NCBI GenBank assembly: GCA_035772785.1
Contig: JAOCPU010000042.1
Span: forward strand, 186,001 to 250,000
Length of the DNA stretch: 64,000 nucleotides
Direction of reading: 5' to 3'
From: Phlebiopsis flavidoalba
Lineage: Eukaryota; Basidiomycota; Agaricomycetes; Polyporales; Phanerochaetaceae
Shown: positions 25,131 to 36,804 of the stretch, piece by piece
How the letters are laid out: each line of letters begins with the position of its first letter
How positions within the stretch are numbered: position 1 is the stretch's first letter
Made by a program: the position numbers and the translations under genes
The notes under the pieces: model-generated
What the model saw: only the letters and a program-made list of their open reading frames with translations
Databases searched by the model: none
Told to the model about the DNA's origin: nothing

Positions 25131-26458
25131 ACCCTTCAGCGCTTATTGGAGCAAGCCAACATGCTCTGGACCCCCAATGCAAGATGCTTGGTACCCGAAT
25201 GTTTCCTCAAACTTCTTGAGAAGAATACCCCAGCAGCACCAAGCCATATCGAATCTAACACCCGCTGTGTCCCTAAAACAGAATTGGTCGCCATCTAATC
25301 TATACGTCGATAGGAGGTCCGATAGGAGAGCAGCCTAGGAGTTAAAACGAGCGGACATAACTCTGTCTTTCTTCACGAGCTCACCTTGTTATGAATGTAC
25401 TAAACTTTGCGCACAAAATCTTGGCAATTGTACACTACTCAACACACTCTTTCGCACATTGCACTCAGCTGACAAAACTTGAGCTCGAGATAAGACCCAC
25501 GGACGCGACCCCCAATCCTCCGACGATTTGTGGGGTTAAGTATCTGTGCAAGATGACTCGAAAGGCGCATGGAAATCCCAGGAAAATGCCGGACAATGTA
25601 AACGAATCCCTCTAAACGTGGCTATGTACCTTGGGACCGAGGCTGGGTCATGTCGACGAGGCTGCGCATATCCTCGGCGATGGTGGTGCAGCAGGCCCTG
25701 GACATACCAAGTTATGCGATTATATGCTGGCACAACGGTGACGGCTTCATCTAGTAGTCCTGATTATAAGCAGTGATGTTGCATCAATACTTGAGAGAAC
25801 GTGGAACGTGGAATCTTGTGGACGAAGTCGATGGTACGCTCTATAATGTTCAACGTACATTGCGAACACTCATCAAATCCATTTTCTTTTTGTGTAGTCG
25901 CACAGAACGACAATGCTTAGAAACTCTTGTGAAGTCACCCAAGACTATCATCTCAAAGTGGGGTGCAGTGGTGAAAATTCCCAGCCGACAAGAAAAATAG
26001 TGACACACGCTCGACTTTGTTGCAGAACCACACCAGCGGGCTGCTAAGGGCCGGCTTATACATGAGAGTTATCCGACCAGGGGAATTTCTCCGAGGTGGG
26101 AAAGAGTTGTGGCGATACCGTGACGTGACGTGCGCAAAGTTGCCGTGCAAAGGTACTGGAACGACGAAGGCTGGACACCAATGCCAAAGTGACGCATGGC
26201 ATTTCTTCCTTGACCAATTGGGACGGGAGCGATCGTTCTGGAGGAAGACCGCAAGATAGCCGAGGAGTGTGTTTTTGCACATAATAGGAACGATTAGGAC
26301 GATTACACAAAGGCCGCCGGCGAGGACGAGACAGGATCGGGAGAGGAGGAGACAAGCCCAATTCCAGACGGACTCGTACGTGCTCTAGGACTGTTCATTC
26401 TTCCGGACAAGTTGTCCACGTTTCCGAGGCTCGTTCGGCTTCTGTCTTCCTCTGGGTC

Positions 26459-26535
26459 CGCCCCCGCCCCCGTCCCCGCCCCGGCTCCGGTCCTGCCCTG
26501 CCCCTCGACCCCCGTCCCCGCCCCCCGTCCCCATC
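26459..26535 (+). repeat. C-rich minisatellite in the 3' part of copy 3
   Basis: Imperfect repeats of CCCCCGTCCCCG-type sequence occupy the position where copy 1 encodes a Ser-rich linker before the LFDSDSS tail. The complementary strand has many runs of four or more G. Confidence 0.8.
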
Positions 26536-26984
26536 CTCTCATTCGAAATGGTCGCTCTTTGACTCGGACTCATCTTCCTTTGAGTTGAGCGAGTTCTTGG
26601 ATTTGCGTAGTTAGAGTATGCATTCCGTCTCTCGTGACTCGTCAATCATAACCACGTAGAATATCTCGACTCTCTTTCATACGGTTTTGAGTCCGAGTCG
26701 GAACTACGCACCGTAGAGGTCCAGGTCAACTGCAGTCGGCGGTGGAATCCGAACAAGATTGATTCTTGAGCCAGAGTCAGCGAGAAACGAGTGTTTGAGT
26801 GTCGAGCCTGACTTTGTGAGTCGGATATCTCTCGGTTAAAACAGTTCTCATGTGTAAGCTTTTAAGAGTCTCGTGTGGGAGTCAAGCGGTGCTCGGTCTG
26901 CACCTTATAGTGTTCGTGACGATGTGTCCCGCTAGCATAAAGAGTGTCACGACGGCGACGTGTAAGGTCGGACAGAGCTCTCTA

Positions 26985-27420
26985 CATACGAATGAACAAT
27001 ACACAAAATATTTGAGTCCAAGGAATGCCATCAGGGGACTACGAGCCGAGAGGCAGCGAGCGATCCGGTCAACGTCACTATTTCACACCGCGGGCACGGC
27101 GAGGCTACGTCGGCGGTCGGGTTGGCGCAAAATCGTCGACCCGACAGATCTTGCCCGGTTTACATCTCCAAGGCCAAGACGGGGCGGCTGGGGGCTTGGG
27201 TTATCAACCGTGCCAGAGGGCTCCTCGAGCAGGGTGACTGGAGAGACGAGAAGCTGGCGTCCCAGCGCGAGACGGACTTCCCGCCGAGCGTGAATTCTAT
27301 ACGTCGCTTTGAGCCTACACAAAACCACCGTCCTCCCCTCGTTCCCCGACTAATCGTCGTGCCTCGTCCGGATACGCCGCACATGTCAAACGTAACAAGA
27401 AACTCAACACAGCATCCCCG
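26985..27420 (+). pseudogene. Companion ORF, copy 3 (relic)
   Basis: This is the unit 3 counterpart of 36092-36376: a CATAAAGAG element near 26936, GTGTCACGACGGC, then ATG at 27025 (MPSGDYEPRGSE). The conserved core (YVGGRVG, AKTGRLG) is split between frames. The product is unknown. Confidence 0.4.
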
Positions 27421-27779
27421 AGCGATCCGATGCACCGCTTCCATTCCACCCCACGCATCGCACAAACAGCCCAAGCAGCCCCCGCCGCCTCGCCCTCCCG
27501 CGCAACAACAGCCAACACACCCCCAACGACACCCGCCGACCGCCGCATCCCAGCCCCGCGACCCCGCCCATCGCGCAACCAGTCGACCCGCGAACACACA
27601 GAACGCCGCGTGCACCGCGTCCGCGCCGAGCACCGGCGCGTCGTCCGGCCATGCCGAGCGGGACACGCGGGAGGTGCGGCGGCGTCGAGCGCGCGTGTGC
27701 GCAAACATCGTTAGCGATGTATGGCCCTTTCTGGTGGAGATGTAGATGCTGGGGGCGGTGCTGCGCGTCGTCGAGGACG

Positions 27780-28541
27780 CATTTGTGTGCGTCGAAGGCA
27801 CTGTGGCGTACGATGTGCAATATGGAGGATAAGTGGCAGTTTTCCGCGGGAGATGTAGGAAATGGATGCCTAGCTGAACGTCGGCTTTCGTTTGAGGACT
27901 TTGATGGAGTGGGAGGTGCGGTGGTGGCGTCTTCTCTGGTGTGATGTAAGTGAGCGCTGGCACTTATGTGGCGATGGTGTGAAGTACACTTGTAGGCAAG
28001 GAGGGGGTTGTCGTACTTGTAGGCGGAAGGATTGGTGGTACATTCTCAGGGGGTGGTCAGCTCTGTTGATACAAGAGTAGCGAAGACACCAAAAGATCCC
28101 TGCCTGTCCTGATCTCATGCTCAGTAAATGTAGCAAAAAAACAGAAAGAAAATAAAGTGCGCGTACAACATCCTTGGTACAGGAGGTCCTTTCTTTCTTC
28201 CCTATTCCCTGAGCACGTGGCCGGCCGTCTGTTCTTCCTCGAAATCGCTGGGGAGTCGATGCGAACTCCTCGCGTACGAGGCCACGAAAGGCGAAGCGCC
28301 ATTATTACAAGATATTACGTTTGCTTGAGGGTATGGAGTGAATCGAGATATAAATGAAATACCAGCAGAAGATTTTGCATGTGTTTATCGGAGGATACAG
28401 CGGAGTGCCCGGGGGATTCGTGCCTACAATTGCCCTTTCTGGACTTATGAGGAACATGTCGTGACTCTCTTTTTTGATGCAGACTGGTGTTGCGAGAGCG
28501 AGTGATATCGGAGTCAACATTTTACTCAGGTGATCTCGCAT
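27780..28541 (-). pseudogene. Minus-strand partner gene, copy 3 (degraded)
   Basis: From 28541 the reverse strand reads MRDHLSKMLTPISLALATPV, resembling unit 4 SIHDILQTLPASLSSLTKT. Further on it has SPAISRKNRRPATC (unit 4 TPAISWKTAPTC). An intron with donor GTACGCGC, branch-like TTACTGAGC and acceptor CAG ends at 28109, and another acceptor is at 27936-27938. The last exon keeps TPSKSSNESR and HIVRHSAFDAH (unit 4 TPSKSSNRSR and HIVAQCLDAH). Frames shift between exons, so it is not intact as written. Confidence 0.5.
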
Positions 28542-29814
28542 ATTTCCTCGTCAAATACGTACTGAAAGTTAGAAACTTTGGTATTGGGCTTTGAGTTTTG
28601 TTAAATTGCGGTATGTTTGAGTGAGGCGTTCTCAATTATTGCTATATTGGCTGTCTCATGTGGATGTTCAGGTAAAGTCCCGGGTCAGCTGGTCAAAACG
28701 TCGGGCGCGGTTCAAAGCAAGTTGCGCGTTAGGCCCGCGTTTTCTTCAAGGGAGAGCGAACGCTTATTTGCAAAAGCGTGTAGGTCTATCCTATGTCTGA
28801 ATAAAGATTATTTTGATCGGTTTCGCGAGGGCTATTGACAATCACCCACCAGTAAAAATCGCTATAAATGACTTGCAAAAGACTGCTGGGACGAGGTAAG
28901 TGTGTGAGATTCATAGTCATCGAAAGCGAGAGGACTGGGAAATGGTGATCTCATTCAGTATACACGCCTGCATGGGACATCATATGTGAGAAATATGGTC
29001 TCACCAGTCCATACCCGGGCGTGCAGTCAACATAAGGGTGTAAATATGACTGCACTATTCCGACTCACTCATTGCAGAGATGGTGAAATAGTCGACGGCT
29101 GCGGCATCGAGTCACGCTGTGTGACGGGGTGACATCTCTGAGTGGCCGCTATGGAGTTGTTAGCGCATTGTTACATGGTAACGTAACGCGACGCGTTAGC
29201 GTTGATGACCACTCTTTCGCGCTCTAAACTACAAAAAACTTTCTCATCAGCCACCCCGCTCATAAGCGCGGATTCCTTACGCAATACACATGGATGGCAA
29301 TGGGAACGACTATGGGACTACTTAAGGAACTCCACTCTCGTCTGTTAGATAGTGATGATGAACGCCTTCCCCCGGCCGACGCTCACGCCTTCGACGCGAA
29401 AGCCTACAGCATCCACTATTCTTCATCGGAGACGCGATTCCGTCATGCACAAGTCCTTGGCCCTCCAGCAATACCATTGTCCTATCCACAGGGCTGACCG
29501 CTTCCGGCCGGGCAGTGGTTCAGACCGCCTCTGCGCAAAGACTACTATGGTAGACGGTCAAAGCGACATCCATCGTGCCAGACGTTTGCCCAGAGCTGTT
29601 TGCGGACTCTAGCATTGGGCATGGATCGGATGCGTCATTCCAGCACATCGCGGAGTTTGCGATGATGTTGCCTCTACGATAGGGACAGAACACGTTACTC
29701 CACGATGGTACAGTCTGCGGAAGCTCCCCGCCCTTCTACGAGGTCATCCTGACTAGTAAGCGGCCCAGTAGAACACAAGCGGGCGTGACGTGAATGGCGC
29801 CACGACTCCTTTGT
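28542..29814. other. No recognised gene between units 3 and 4
   Basis: A plus-strand frame at 29294-29497 (67 codons, MAMGTTMGLLKELHSRLLDS) and an overlapping frame to 29612 are the only open stretches of note. I recognise neither. Confidence 0.4.
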
Positions 29815-31560
29815 GATCGGGAGTGCCCCTCGTGCAACTCGTGAAGGGGCGGTTCTTATGGTGAGTTTTTCCGTGTGGCTGGACGTTTATTCACTTATCA
29901 GTGCTTGGATTAGATTTTGCCTTCGGGTGTCACGATCAGCGCGACTGAGTGAAGATTCGCCCTTCTCAACACGGATCATGGCAGGCTCGTTCACGATGCA
30001 TGCGACAAAACGAGCCTCGAAGAACTATGAGCAAACCCAGTGTTCGGCGCACACTAACTACAGGGGACGCAATAACCTCAAATATCGCACCTCAACTTCG
30101 CAGTTCCATCCCATAGGCCATTTGACCATCGCAACGATGGGAGGAGCTTCCAAGAGACTGAGATGTATCCTTTCGAAGGTTCTTCTTGGTGCGTTCTTGT
30201 CTGTTTGAATAGTCACGCGCTTACACCCGAGTCCAGCTCGTGCATGTGAAGACGAAGAGTCTCAGAGGGCTGAGGCCGAGCGCGAAATCAGCGGAACCTC
30301 TTCGCCAACACAGCGGGACGACATACCGCTTTGAGTTCGCGTTTTCACCACGTATTGCGATCGCAAGAGCTGCAGAGCGCTGAGGCAAGGACGACGTCAG
30401 GAACAACACCACACGGCCCCGGCTTACGTACCGCTTTTGGATTCGCGTTTTGACTCGTATACGATCGCAAGGGAATCGGCGGAGCAAACATAGCGTGTCC
30501 TGTTTGGTGCGTTTTCTGGATGATCCAACGTTTTATTTGCTTCTAAAGGTAAACAGTCGCGTAGACATCAAGTCCAGGTTGCAAAGCCCTGCCCGTGAAC
30601 TTTGGCACGGTATGTCTTTGGATCCAAGCCCGTGACGTGTGCTCATCGCCACTCACGCTCAGACTTAGTACATGCGAAGCCATCGACATCTTGCTGTATT
30701 AGCGCTCATACAAGCCCCAAGGTCCTCAGCTGGGGAAGCGGACAACGCGGTGGATGCATTTTTGACATAGACGATTCGCGAGAAGGGACACCGTTTACGC
30801 CAAAAATGCAGTCCACAATCTTCACTCAAAAGTATCGTTCTTTTGTGCGCTTCTTCTAGTATAATTTGAGTGATCTGTAGCCAACCATTTCTATGGGCTA
30901 AGTAGACAAGGACGGACGGCTATTCGTGCAGATTGGAGATGTTCTTCGTGAATGAACCTTCTCACATCCACATAAATATGCATAATTGAAAGCAGGACCA
31001 ATGGTCCTCGTGCTCCAGCTCGCGTTATGCCAGTTTGTGCATGTCCTATTGCACAAGACCGGGTCGTCGAATGGTCTCCAGTCGTGCAGGCTGGCGTGCG
31101 GAATACCTTCGAACTAGACGGACCGTCATTATACGCTTGGCGATTTGCTGCCAAACTGCTGCGACGCTCGGTTTGAATTATGGCTTCCAGCCCTTCATAT
31201 TCCGCGGAGCGGTGTCGGTCTCCCTCGTAGGTTCTCACTATCGAGGAATGTCAATATACTGCATCCAGGCTTCGTATGGTTTTCATGGGCCGCGGTGTGT
31301 CGTTATCTCGCGGCCGGGGGTTTCTCAAAACCTTGGGGTGTACGCAATGGTCGGATACACTTGGACATCAATGCAAAGGGTTGCGCGCATTCTGCGCGAG
31401 CTCATCCTCGGTTGATGTGCATGCTCAGCTCGATTCTGGAGGCATTCTGTATGAAAGCCAATAGACCGGCGGCTCGAGGCCTCTCGTTGTAACGTGAGAA
31501 TGAAATCACCTCGTTTAGAGTCCAGGCGCATCGCCTCACAAAGCTGAGCGGTCGCCGGAC
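29815..31560. repeat. Duplicated leader segment B (upstream of DUF6535 copy 4)
   Basis: Collinear with 18780-20330 (see landmarks there). Segment B is longer partly because of an internal duplication near 30268-30470: GCTGAGG..., then CGCTTTGAGTTCGCGTTTTC-like sequence followed by a GCGATCGCAAG-type motif occurs twice, about 100-130 bp apart, but once in segment A. Confidence 0.65.
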
Positions 31561-32984
31561 GACCTTGTTGCCCACTACTCGGCCTCTCTTCCCGCCTAAC
31601 GGAGGTCTCTCGAATACTTGCCGCGAGGCCATTGCAGCCAGTTTCAGCGTTTCCATAGGTAGGCGTACAAAGGGGTTGAGCTTCATTAAAAAAACGGTGT
31701 ATGAGGTTTTTTTCGATCATTTGTGAGACTAATGGAGGGCACAGGCACGGCCAAAATGAGCACTGGCTAGGTATGATAACTCTTTTCGAGCACGCCTCTG
31801 TTGGCGGAACGGATGATGGGAAAAGACAGTTGCGAGGGAAGTGTGTTGCATGCTGCTTCCTCAGTATCAATTCGACCCATGGTCAAAGAAGATATTGACA
31901 AACTTCCTCTAGTTGTTTGTAAGTCGTACATTCTCGGCTCATTATCTGGTTAGAGCTTCTTAATATCTTTTGCATGTGCATTCTGTTCGGTTTCTGAACA
32001 GACTGCTCTTTCTCTGCGATCCTGACCGCATTTCTAAGGCGAGAAACTTATTTCAGGCCCATTCAGCCCGATACTGAATCCAAGATGGTTTTGCTATCTC
32101 CACTCGTCAATTGTCGGACTTTCAAAACTATTCCAGTTGTTCTTTGCAGGGGACCATCCGACCACGTCCTCTCCGTTTCACATCCACGCGCCGTTTTCGA
32201 AGCGGCTCCAACGTGGGCGTTTGGGCGCGTGTGAACCGCGTCTTCCAGAGTGGTTCTTGCATCTAAGCCTCAGTGATCTCAGGCCTATCGCTAGGCTCGC
32301 ATTGGCATCCTGTGTTAAAGCGTGGCTTCGTGAATTATCTCTCAAGCCGCTGGGGTGTTCCCCGCCCCAGGGAGAATGCCTCTTCGGATTCGCGGGCAAA
32401 TACAGAACATCCTGGGGCTGGCGCAGTTGGAAAGTTCTGTGCGAGATCGCGGGCTAAACCCTTCCATTTACCGTCCTCCCAGTTCGCGCACTCTGGTTAT
32501 ATTTTTTCATCGCGTCTCTCGCTCTATTCAACTGCGTTCTGATTGACGCGGCAGTCCTGGGCGCTCACTAGCATCCCCCTCGTTTTCCCGCCTGGGTCGT
32601 TTTTCCTCGTTGCGACAATTACATCGCCCCCATATTTCAATCCGCGTCTGTCCATACAACGTTCCGGCTTTAGACGAGCCCTCCGGACGTACTCGGATCT
32701 CGTCTTCTGTCCTGCGTTCCTGTGGCTCATATTTCTATTCACTTTCATAGCCCTTTTCTCTCAACCCATACCTACGACTGCGCAGTCTCTCCTCTCCTCA
32801 GCTTGAAGTCAAGACAGATAGCGCTAGTCTTCATTCCCAGACCAAATTCATGCCAACCCGCTCACTAACTCCACTTTCGGTTTCTTCCACCCCTCCCCGT
32901 TGCCGCAACGTCGCTGCCTCTCTCGCTTCGAGAGGAAGAAGAAGTTGTACTTGGGGCACGAGTGATGAAGCCGAAGTTTCTTCT

Positions 32985-34150
32985 GGACATAGACAGAAGC
33001 TTATTGCCGAAGATGGCTTGCCTACGCGCGCGTGCCCCTATTTTCCGCGGCCTTCAGGCAAACACAAACCCGTCCGTGCATCATCAGTGTTCATTGTCAT
33101 GCTGCAATTGATCGCGATCATCGTGTCTCCCCACCCTTCGAGAGGTTGATCTCTCTCGAGCGAGTTTTTACCATCAACTCGAGCCAGGACATCCATTGAC
33201 CTTGCTGGGCTATCTCAACGAGCTACGATGCGCTCATTCATTTTGCTGCGTCGCGAGATTCAAGACACAGGGCCCCACACGATAACCTTGAAAAGACTCT
33301 TAGCGTTCGCGACCTCTTCCTCATCGTGCTATCGATCATATACCTGTACATCCGTACCCACCACCCACGCCTTCACATCCGCCTGTGTATATTGACAAGC
33401 TCATCGGCCGAGATGAACTCTATACCCCTTCTTGTCACAACCTTCCGGCAGATGAAGTTCGATCTCAGCCAGAGTATCCATTTCGTGCTGCGGCTTCTGC
33501 GAAACCGGCCTTTCAAACTCAAAAAAAAAAAAAAAATCGAAACTTCCTAGAGAGAAGTTGTTACTACTGCCCGAGATCATCAACTCGACAACATTCTTGA
33601 TCTCGCTGGGCTGTCTCAAGGAGCCTGCGACGACGCACTCATGGATTTCGCTTCATCGCGGATTCAAGTACAAACCCCACACAATAATCTTGAAAGCCTG
33701 AGCGTTCGCGACCTCTTCATCGTCATGTTGTCAATTATGCCCGTACATCGGCACGCTACCGATGAGGCCATCACATCCGTCATGAGCATTGACAAGCTCA
33801 TTTGCCGAGATGACTGTCTTCCTCCCTTTATTGCAGCCCTCCAGCAGACGAAGCCCGATCTAGCCCAAAGTATCCATTTTTGTGCTGCGGCTCATGCGAC
33901 AGTGTCGCCTTCCCACTGTTCCAGAAGTTGATTCCTCCCGAGGCCATCAACTTGACTATATCTCTTGATCTCACTGGTGGCTGTCTCAACGCGCCTACAA
34001 CGATCTCATGCCTTTCCTTACATCGCACGTCCCTACGGCACCCTCAATGGATTCCCTTGAGAGTGTTTGTGACGTCCTCTGTTCATATTGTTGTCAAAGA
34101 CGCCCACACCCATACCCAACCCATGATCTAGCTTCCATAATACTCAAACT
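32985..34150 (+). repeat. Three tandem copies of the DUF6535 helix-rich module
   Basis: Module starts lie at about 32985 (DIDRSLLPKM-like frame), 33391 (IDKLIGRDELYTP) and 33787 (IDKLICRDDCLPPFIAALQQ), spaced 406 and 396 bp. The third module is the least damaged and reads TKPDLAQSIHF and, in another frame, ETINLTISLDLTGG-like sequence. Confidence 0.75.
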
Positions 34151-35440
34151 TCATAACCTGCAACCAAGCCAAAACTGCTCTTTCTCACATGCAAGACCCT
34201 TGGTGTCCGTGTATCCTCAAACTTTCAAGATAGCAGCATTGATTGCAGAGTCGTATCGAACCCAGCACCTTTGTCGCCCCACAATTGGTCGCCATCTCAA
34301 CTGTCGAGGAGTACCCGATAGGACAGGGCCCCGGGATCTTGAATGGCGGTACTTCTTTCGACATGTCTATTGGGGTGATTTTTTTTCTTTTTCAAATCGC
34401 TCACATTGTATTTATTTGCTCTTTGCGCACAAATCCCCGCAATCGTGTGGTCAGATCACATCGTTCTTCGGCACATCCTGCACTCAGCCTGCAGCTGCAA
34501 GTCTTAGAGCTTGAGAAAGACCCCGGACGCGCCCAATCCTCGACGATCTATGGGAGTATCTGAGCCACGCAGGATGCTCGGAAGGCGCGTGGAAATTCCG
34601 GGGGAAATGCCGAGTAATACAACCGAATCCCTCTTTGTGGCTATGTACCTTGGACCTCGACTAGGGTCATGTCGACCAGGCTACCGCATATCTGGACTAC
34701 GGCGATGGTGGTGCAAGAGGAATATGACATACCAGGTTTTGGGCCTCTGTATAACGGCAAAACAGCGTGTGACAGCTTCAGCTAGAGTTGCTGATTATAT
34801 GGCAGTTGTGATGCTGTAGCACCGGATAACTCGAGACAATGTTGGGATTGTGGCAGACAAAAGATGGTATGCTCTTTATGATTCACGAACCCTGCACCAA
34901 CACTCATCAAAATCATGCTCCTTTCCGCATAGCCGCACAGACGATGATTAAAAACTCTTGTTGGGTGTCACCAGCAAGAATACGTCGATGGTAAACTTCC
35001 AGCTGACAAATGGGACCAGCTCGACTTTGTTGCAGTTACGCACGTTATGCTGGGCTATATGCGTCATCCGACAAAGGTCTTTCTCCGATGTGGATAAGAG
35101 TTGTGGGCCGTGGACACACGTCGCCTTGCAAAGGTTACTGGGACAACCAAAGACTGGACACCAGTACCAAAGCGTTCTTTATCCCTTTTTTTCGATCGCT
35201 GTGATGGAGCGATCGTTCTGGAGGAGGACCACAGGATAGCCGAGAGTGTTTGCAGACGATAGAACGGTTAGACAGTCGCGAGGACGAGACGGGATCGGGA
35301 GAGGAAGGAGTAAGCCCAATTCCAGACGGACTCGTACATGCTCTAGGACTGTTCATTCTTCCAGACTGAGGTGTCCGCGTTTCCGAGGCTCGCTCGTCGC
35401 TTCAGTCTTCCTCATAGCTCAGGCCCTGTCTATGCATAAC

Positions 35441-35560
35441 CCGCCCCCGTCCTGCCCCCGTCCCTGCCCCCGCCCCCGTCCCTAGCCCCCGCCCCCCGTC
35501 CCTGCCCCCGCCCACCTAGAACCCCCGTCCCTGCCCCCGCCCCCCCGTCCCCACTCCTCT
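35441..35560 (+). repeat. C-rich minisatellite in the 3' part of copy 4
   Basis: About six imperfect copies of a CCCCCGTCCCTGCCCCCGCC-type unit of roughly 18-20 bp lie at the same position as the repeat in copy 3 but are longer. The reverse strand is a series of G-runs. Confidence 0.85.
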
Positions 35561-36007
35561 CCTTCACAATGGTCGCTCTTTGACTCGGACTCATTTCCTT
35601 TAAGTTGGTGACCGAATTCTTGGATTTGCGCCAGTTAGAGTATGCGTTTGGCTCGCTTATCTTTGTGTTTTCCACGGTCCTCTCGTCAATCACCACACAT
35701 GTAAGTAGAATGGCTCGACTCTCTTTTGCACGATTTCGAGTCGGAACTCTGCGCCATAGAGCTCAGGTCAACTGCAGCTTAGTAGGGTGGAAGCCAAACA
35801 AAATTCTTGCCTAAGTCAGCGAGAACGAGTGTTTGGCCCGTGTCGACCAGACCATGCGTATCATCGACCTGACTTTGTGAGCCGAGAATCTTCGGTAAAC
35901 AGTTCTCATTGTTACATTTTGAGCTAGATGGTCTGATTACAGTGTTCGTGAGCAGTTGTCCTGTCATCCTCAGCGCCGTCAAGAACCGGTCCGTAAGCAT
36001 GCTAGCA

Positions 36008-36014
36008 TATAAAG
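36008..36014 (+). promoter_or_regulatory. TATA box of companion ORF, unit 4
   Basis: TATAAAG within GCATATAAAGAGGGTCACGACGG, 78 bp before ATG 36092. Related CATAAAAG and CATAAAGAG elements occur at the same place in units 1 and 3. Confidence 0.5.
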
Positions 36015-36091
36015 AGGGTCACGACGGAAATTCACGTCAACAGAACGATAGATAAATACAAAGATCAGCATCCGGGTCCACACAGCTCTAT

Positions 36092-36376
36092 ATGCCAATG
36101 CGTTTAGACAACGACGCGAGCGGCAGAGAGCGTCGCGCCGTCGACGTTGCCATTTCGTCCGCTCGAACCTACGTCTCGCTTGCGCAGATCTTCGAGCGAC
36201 GTCTGCCCATGCAACTCCGAGCCAAGACCCGGCGGCTTGGAGATAAGCTGCACGGTGCTAGAGCAGGAGATGGCGAGACGAGCGTGGCGTCCCACGCAAG
36301 ACGGCTCCCCGCCGGCGTGATTCTATACGTCGCTTTTGACCCTACACAGAACCCGTTCCTCATCCGTCACTCCTAA
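36092..36376 (+). CDS. Companion small protein, intact copy (94 aa), function unknown
   Basis: The single open frame reads MPMRLDNDASGRERRAVDV..., then ARTYVSLAQIFERRLPMQL, KTRRLGDKLH, SVASHARRLPAGVILYVAF and ends NPFLIRHS. It is basic and Arg-rich, with no signal peptide or clear membrane segment. I do not recognise the family. The support for it being a gene is that the same sequence follows DUF6535 copies 1-4, that a TATA box precedes it here and that this copy has no stop or slip. It could instead be a shadow of something on the other strand, which is also partly open. It is co-directional with DUF6535 copy 4, about 450 bp downstream. Confidence 0.5.
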   Translation: MPMRLDNDASGRERRAVDVAISSARTYVSLAQIFERRLPMQLRAKTRRLGDKLHGARAGDGETSVASHARRLPAGVILYVAFDPTQNPFLIRHS

Positions 36377-36804
36377 TCGTTAGCTCGTCAGATACGCATT
36401 CTGTTGACGCTACAAACGACTCACCGCATCCCGACGCCCAACGGCCTCCACCCACCCCGCACGCACAAACCGCCCCAGCCAGTCCCCCTCCGCCTCCTTC
36501 CTCCCGCGCACACCACACAGCCCCACACACCCCCGCCGCCGCATCCGGAACCCCCGCGAGCCCCCGCGCCGTCGCGTGCCTGGGGACAGGGGGGGGGGAC
36601 AGTGCCCGCGAACACACAGAAACGTCCGCCGCGCGCACCGCGGCCCGCGCCGAGCACCGGCGCGTCGTCCGGGCCCCCGCGGGGAGCCGCAGCGGCGGCG
36701 TTGCCGAGCGGGACGCGCGGGAGGTGCGCGGCGGCGAGCGCGTGTGTGCGCCGCGAAGGCCGTGGCGATGTGCAGGCCCCTTTCGGGTGGGGATGTAGAT
36801 GCTC

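Larger units (their letters stand above)
20376..26614 (+). pseudogene. DUF6535 gene, copy 3, decayed and internally expanded
   Basis: Exon 1 (ATG 20376, MPPLQPTAG, donor GTAAGC) and the splice signals around 20476 and 20600 match copy 1. The membrane domain is recognisable in shifting frames (ATQNYTISAGFLNTQ near 20785, LRYPGY-like and QLALGLFF near 21060-21130). At about 21700 the helix-rich module begins and is repeated six times up to about 25100, one repeat carrying an insertion of about 835 bp. The C-terminal part resumes near 25400 and ends WSLFDSDSSSFELSEFLDLRS-like with a stop at 26614, in the same place as copy 1. Frame slips are far denser than in copies 1, 2 and 6, so I call this a pseudogene despite the preserved start and end. 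Confidence 0.75.
31616..35638 (+). pseudogene. DUF6535 gene, copy 4, decayed
   Basis: Alignment to copies 1 and 3 (CTCTCGAATATG... in both) places the start codon at 31616, where this copy reads ACTTGC instead of ATG, so the original start is lost. The exon 2 remnant ends near 31919 (KEDIDKL...VV, GTAAGT). Membrane-domain fragments follow near 32000-32760 in several frames (VKAWLRELS near 32320). Three tandem helix-rich modules start at about 32985, 33391 and 33787. C-terminal segments DKWDQLDFVAVTH and EEDHRIAES-like are found near 35000-35240, followed by a C-rich minisatellite and the tail ending at 35638. Frame slips are too dense for a single protein. A run of 15-16 A at 33519 interrupts module 2. 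Confidence 0.75.
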
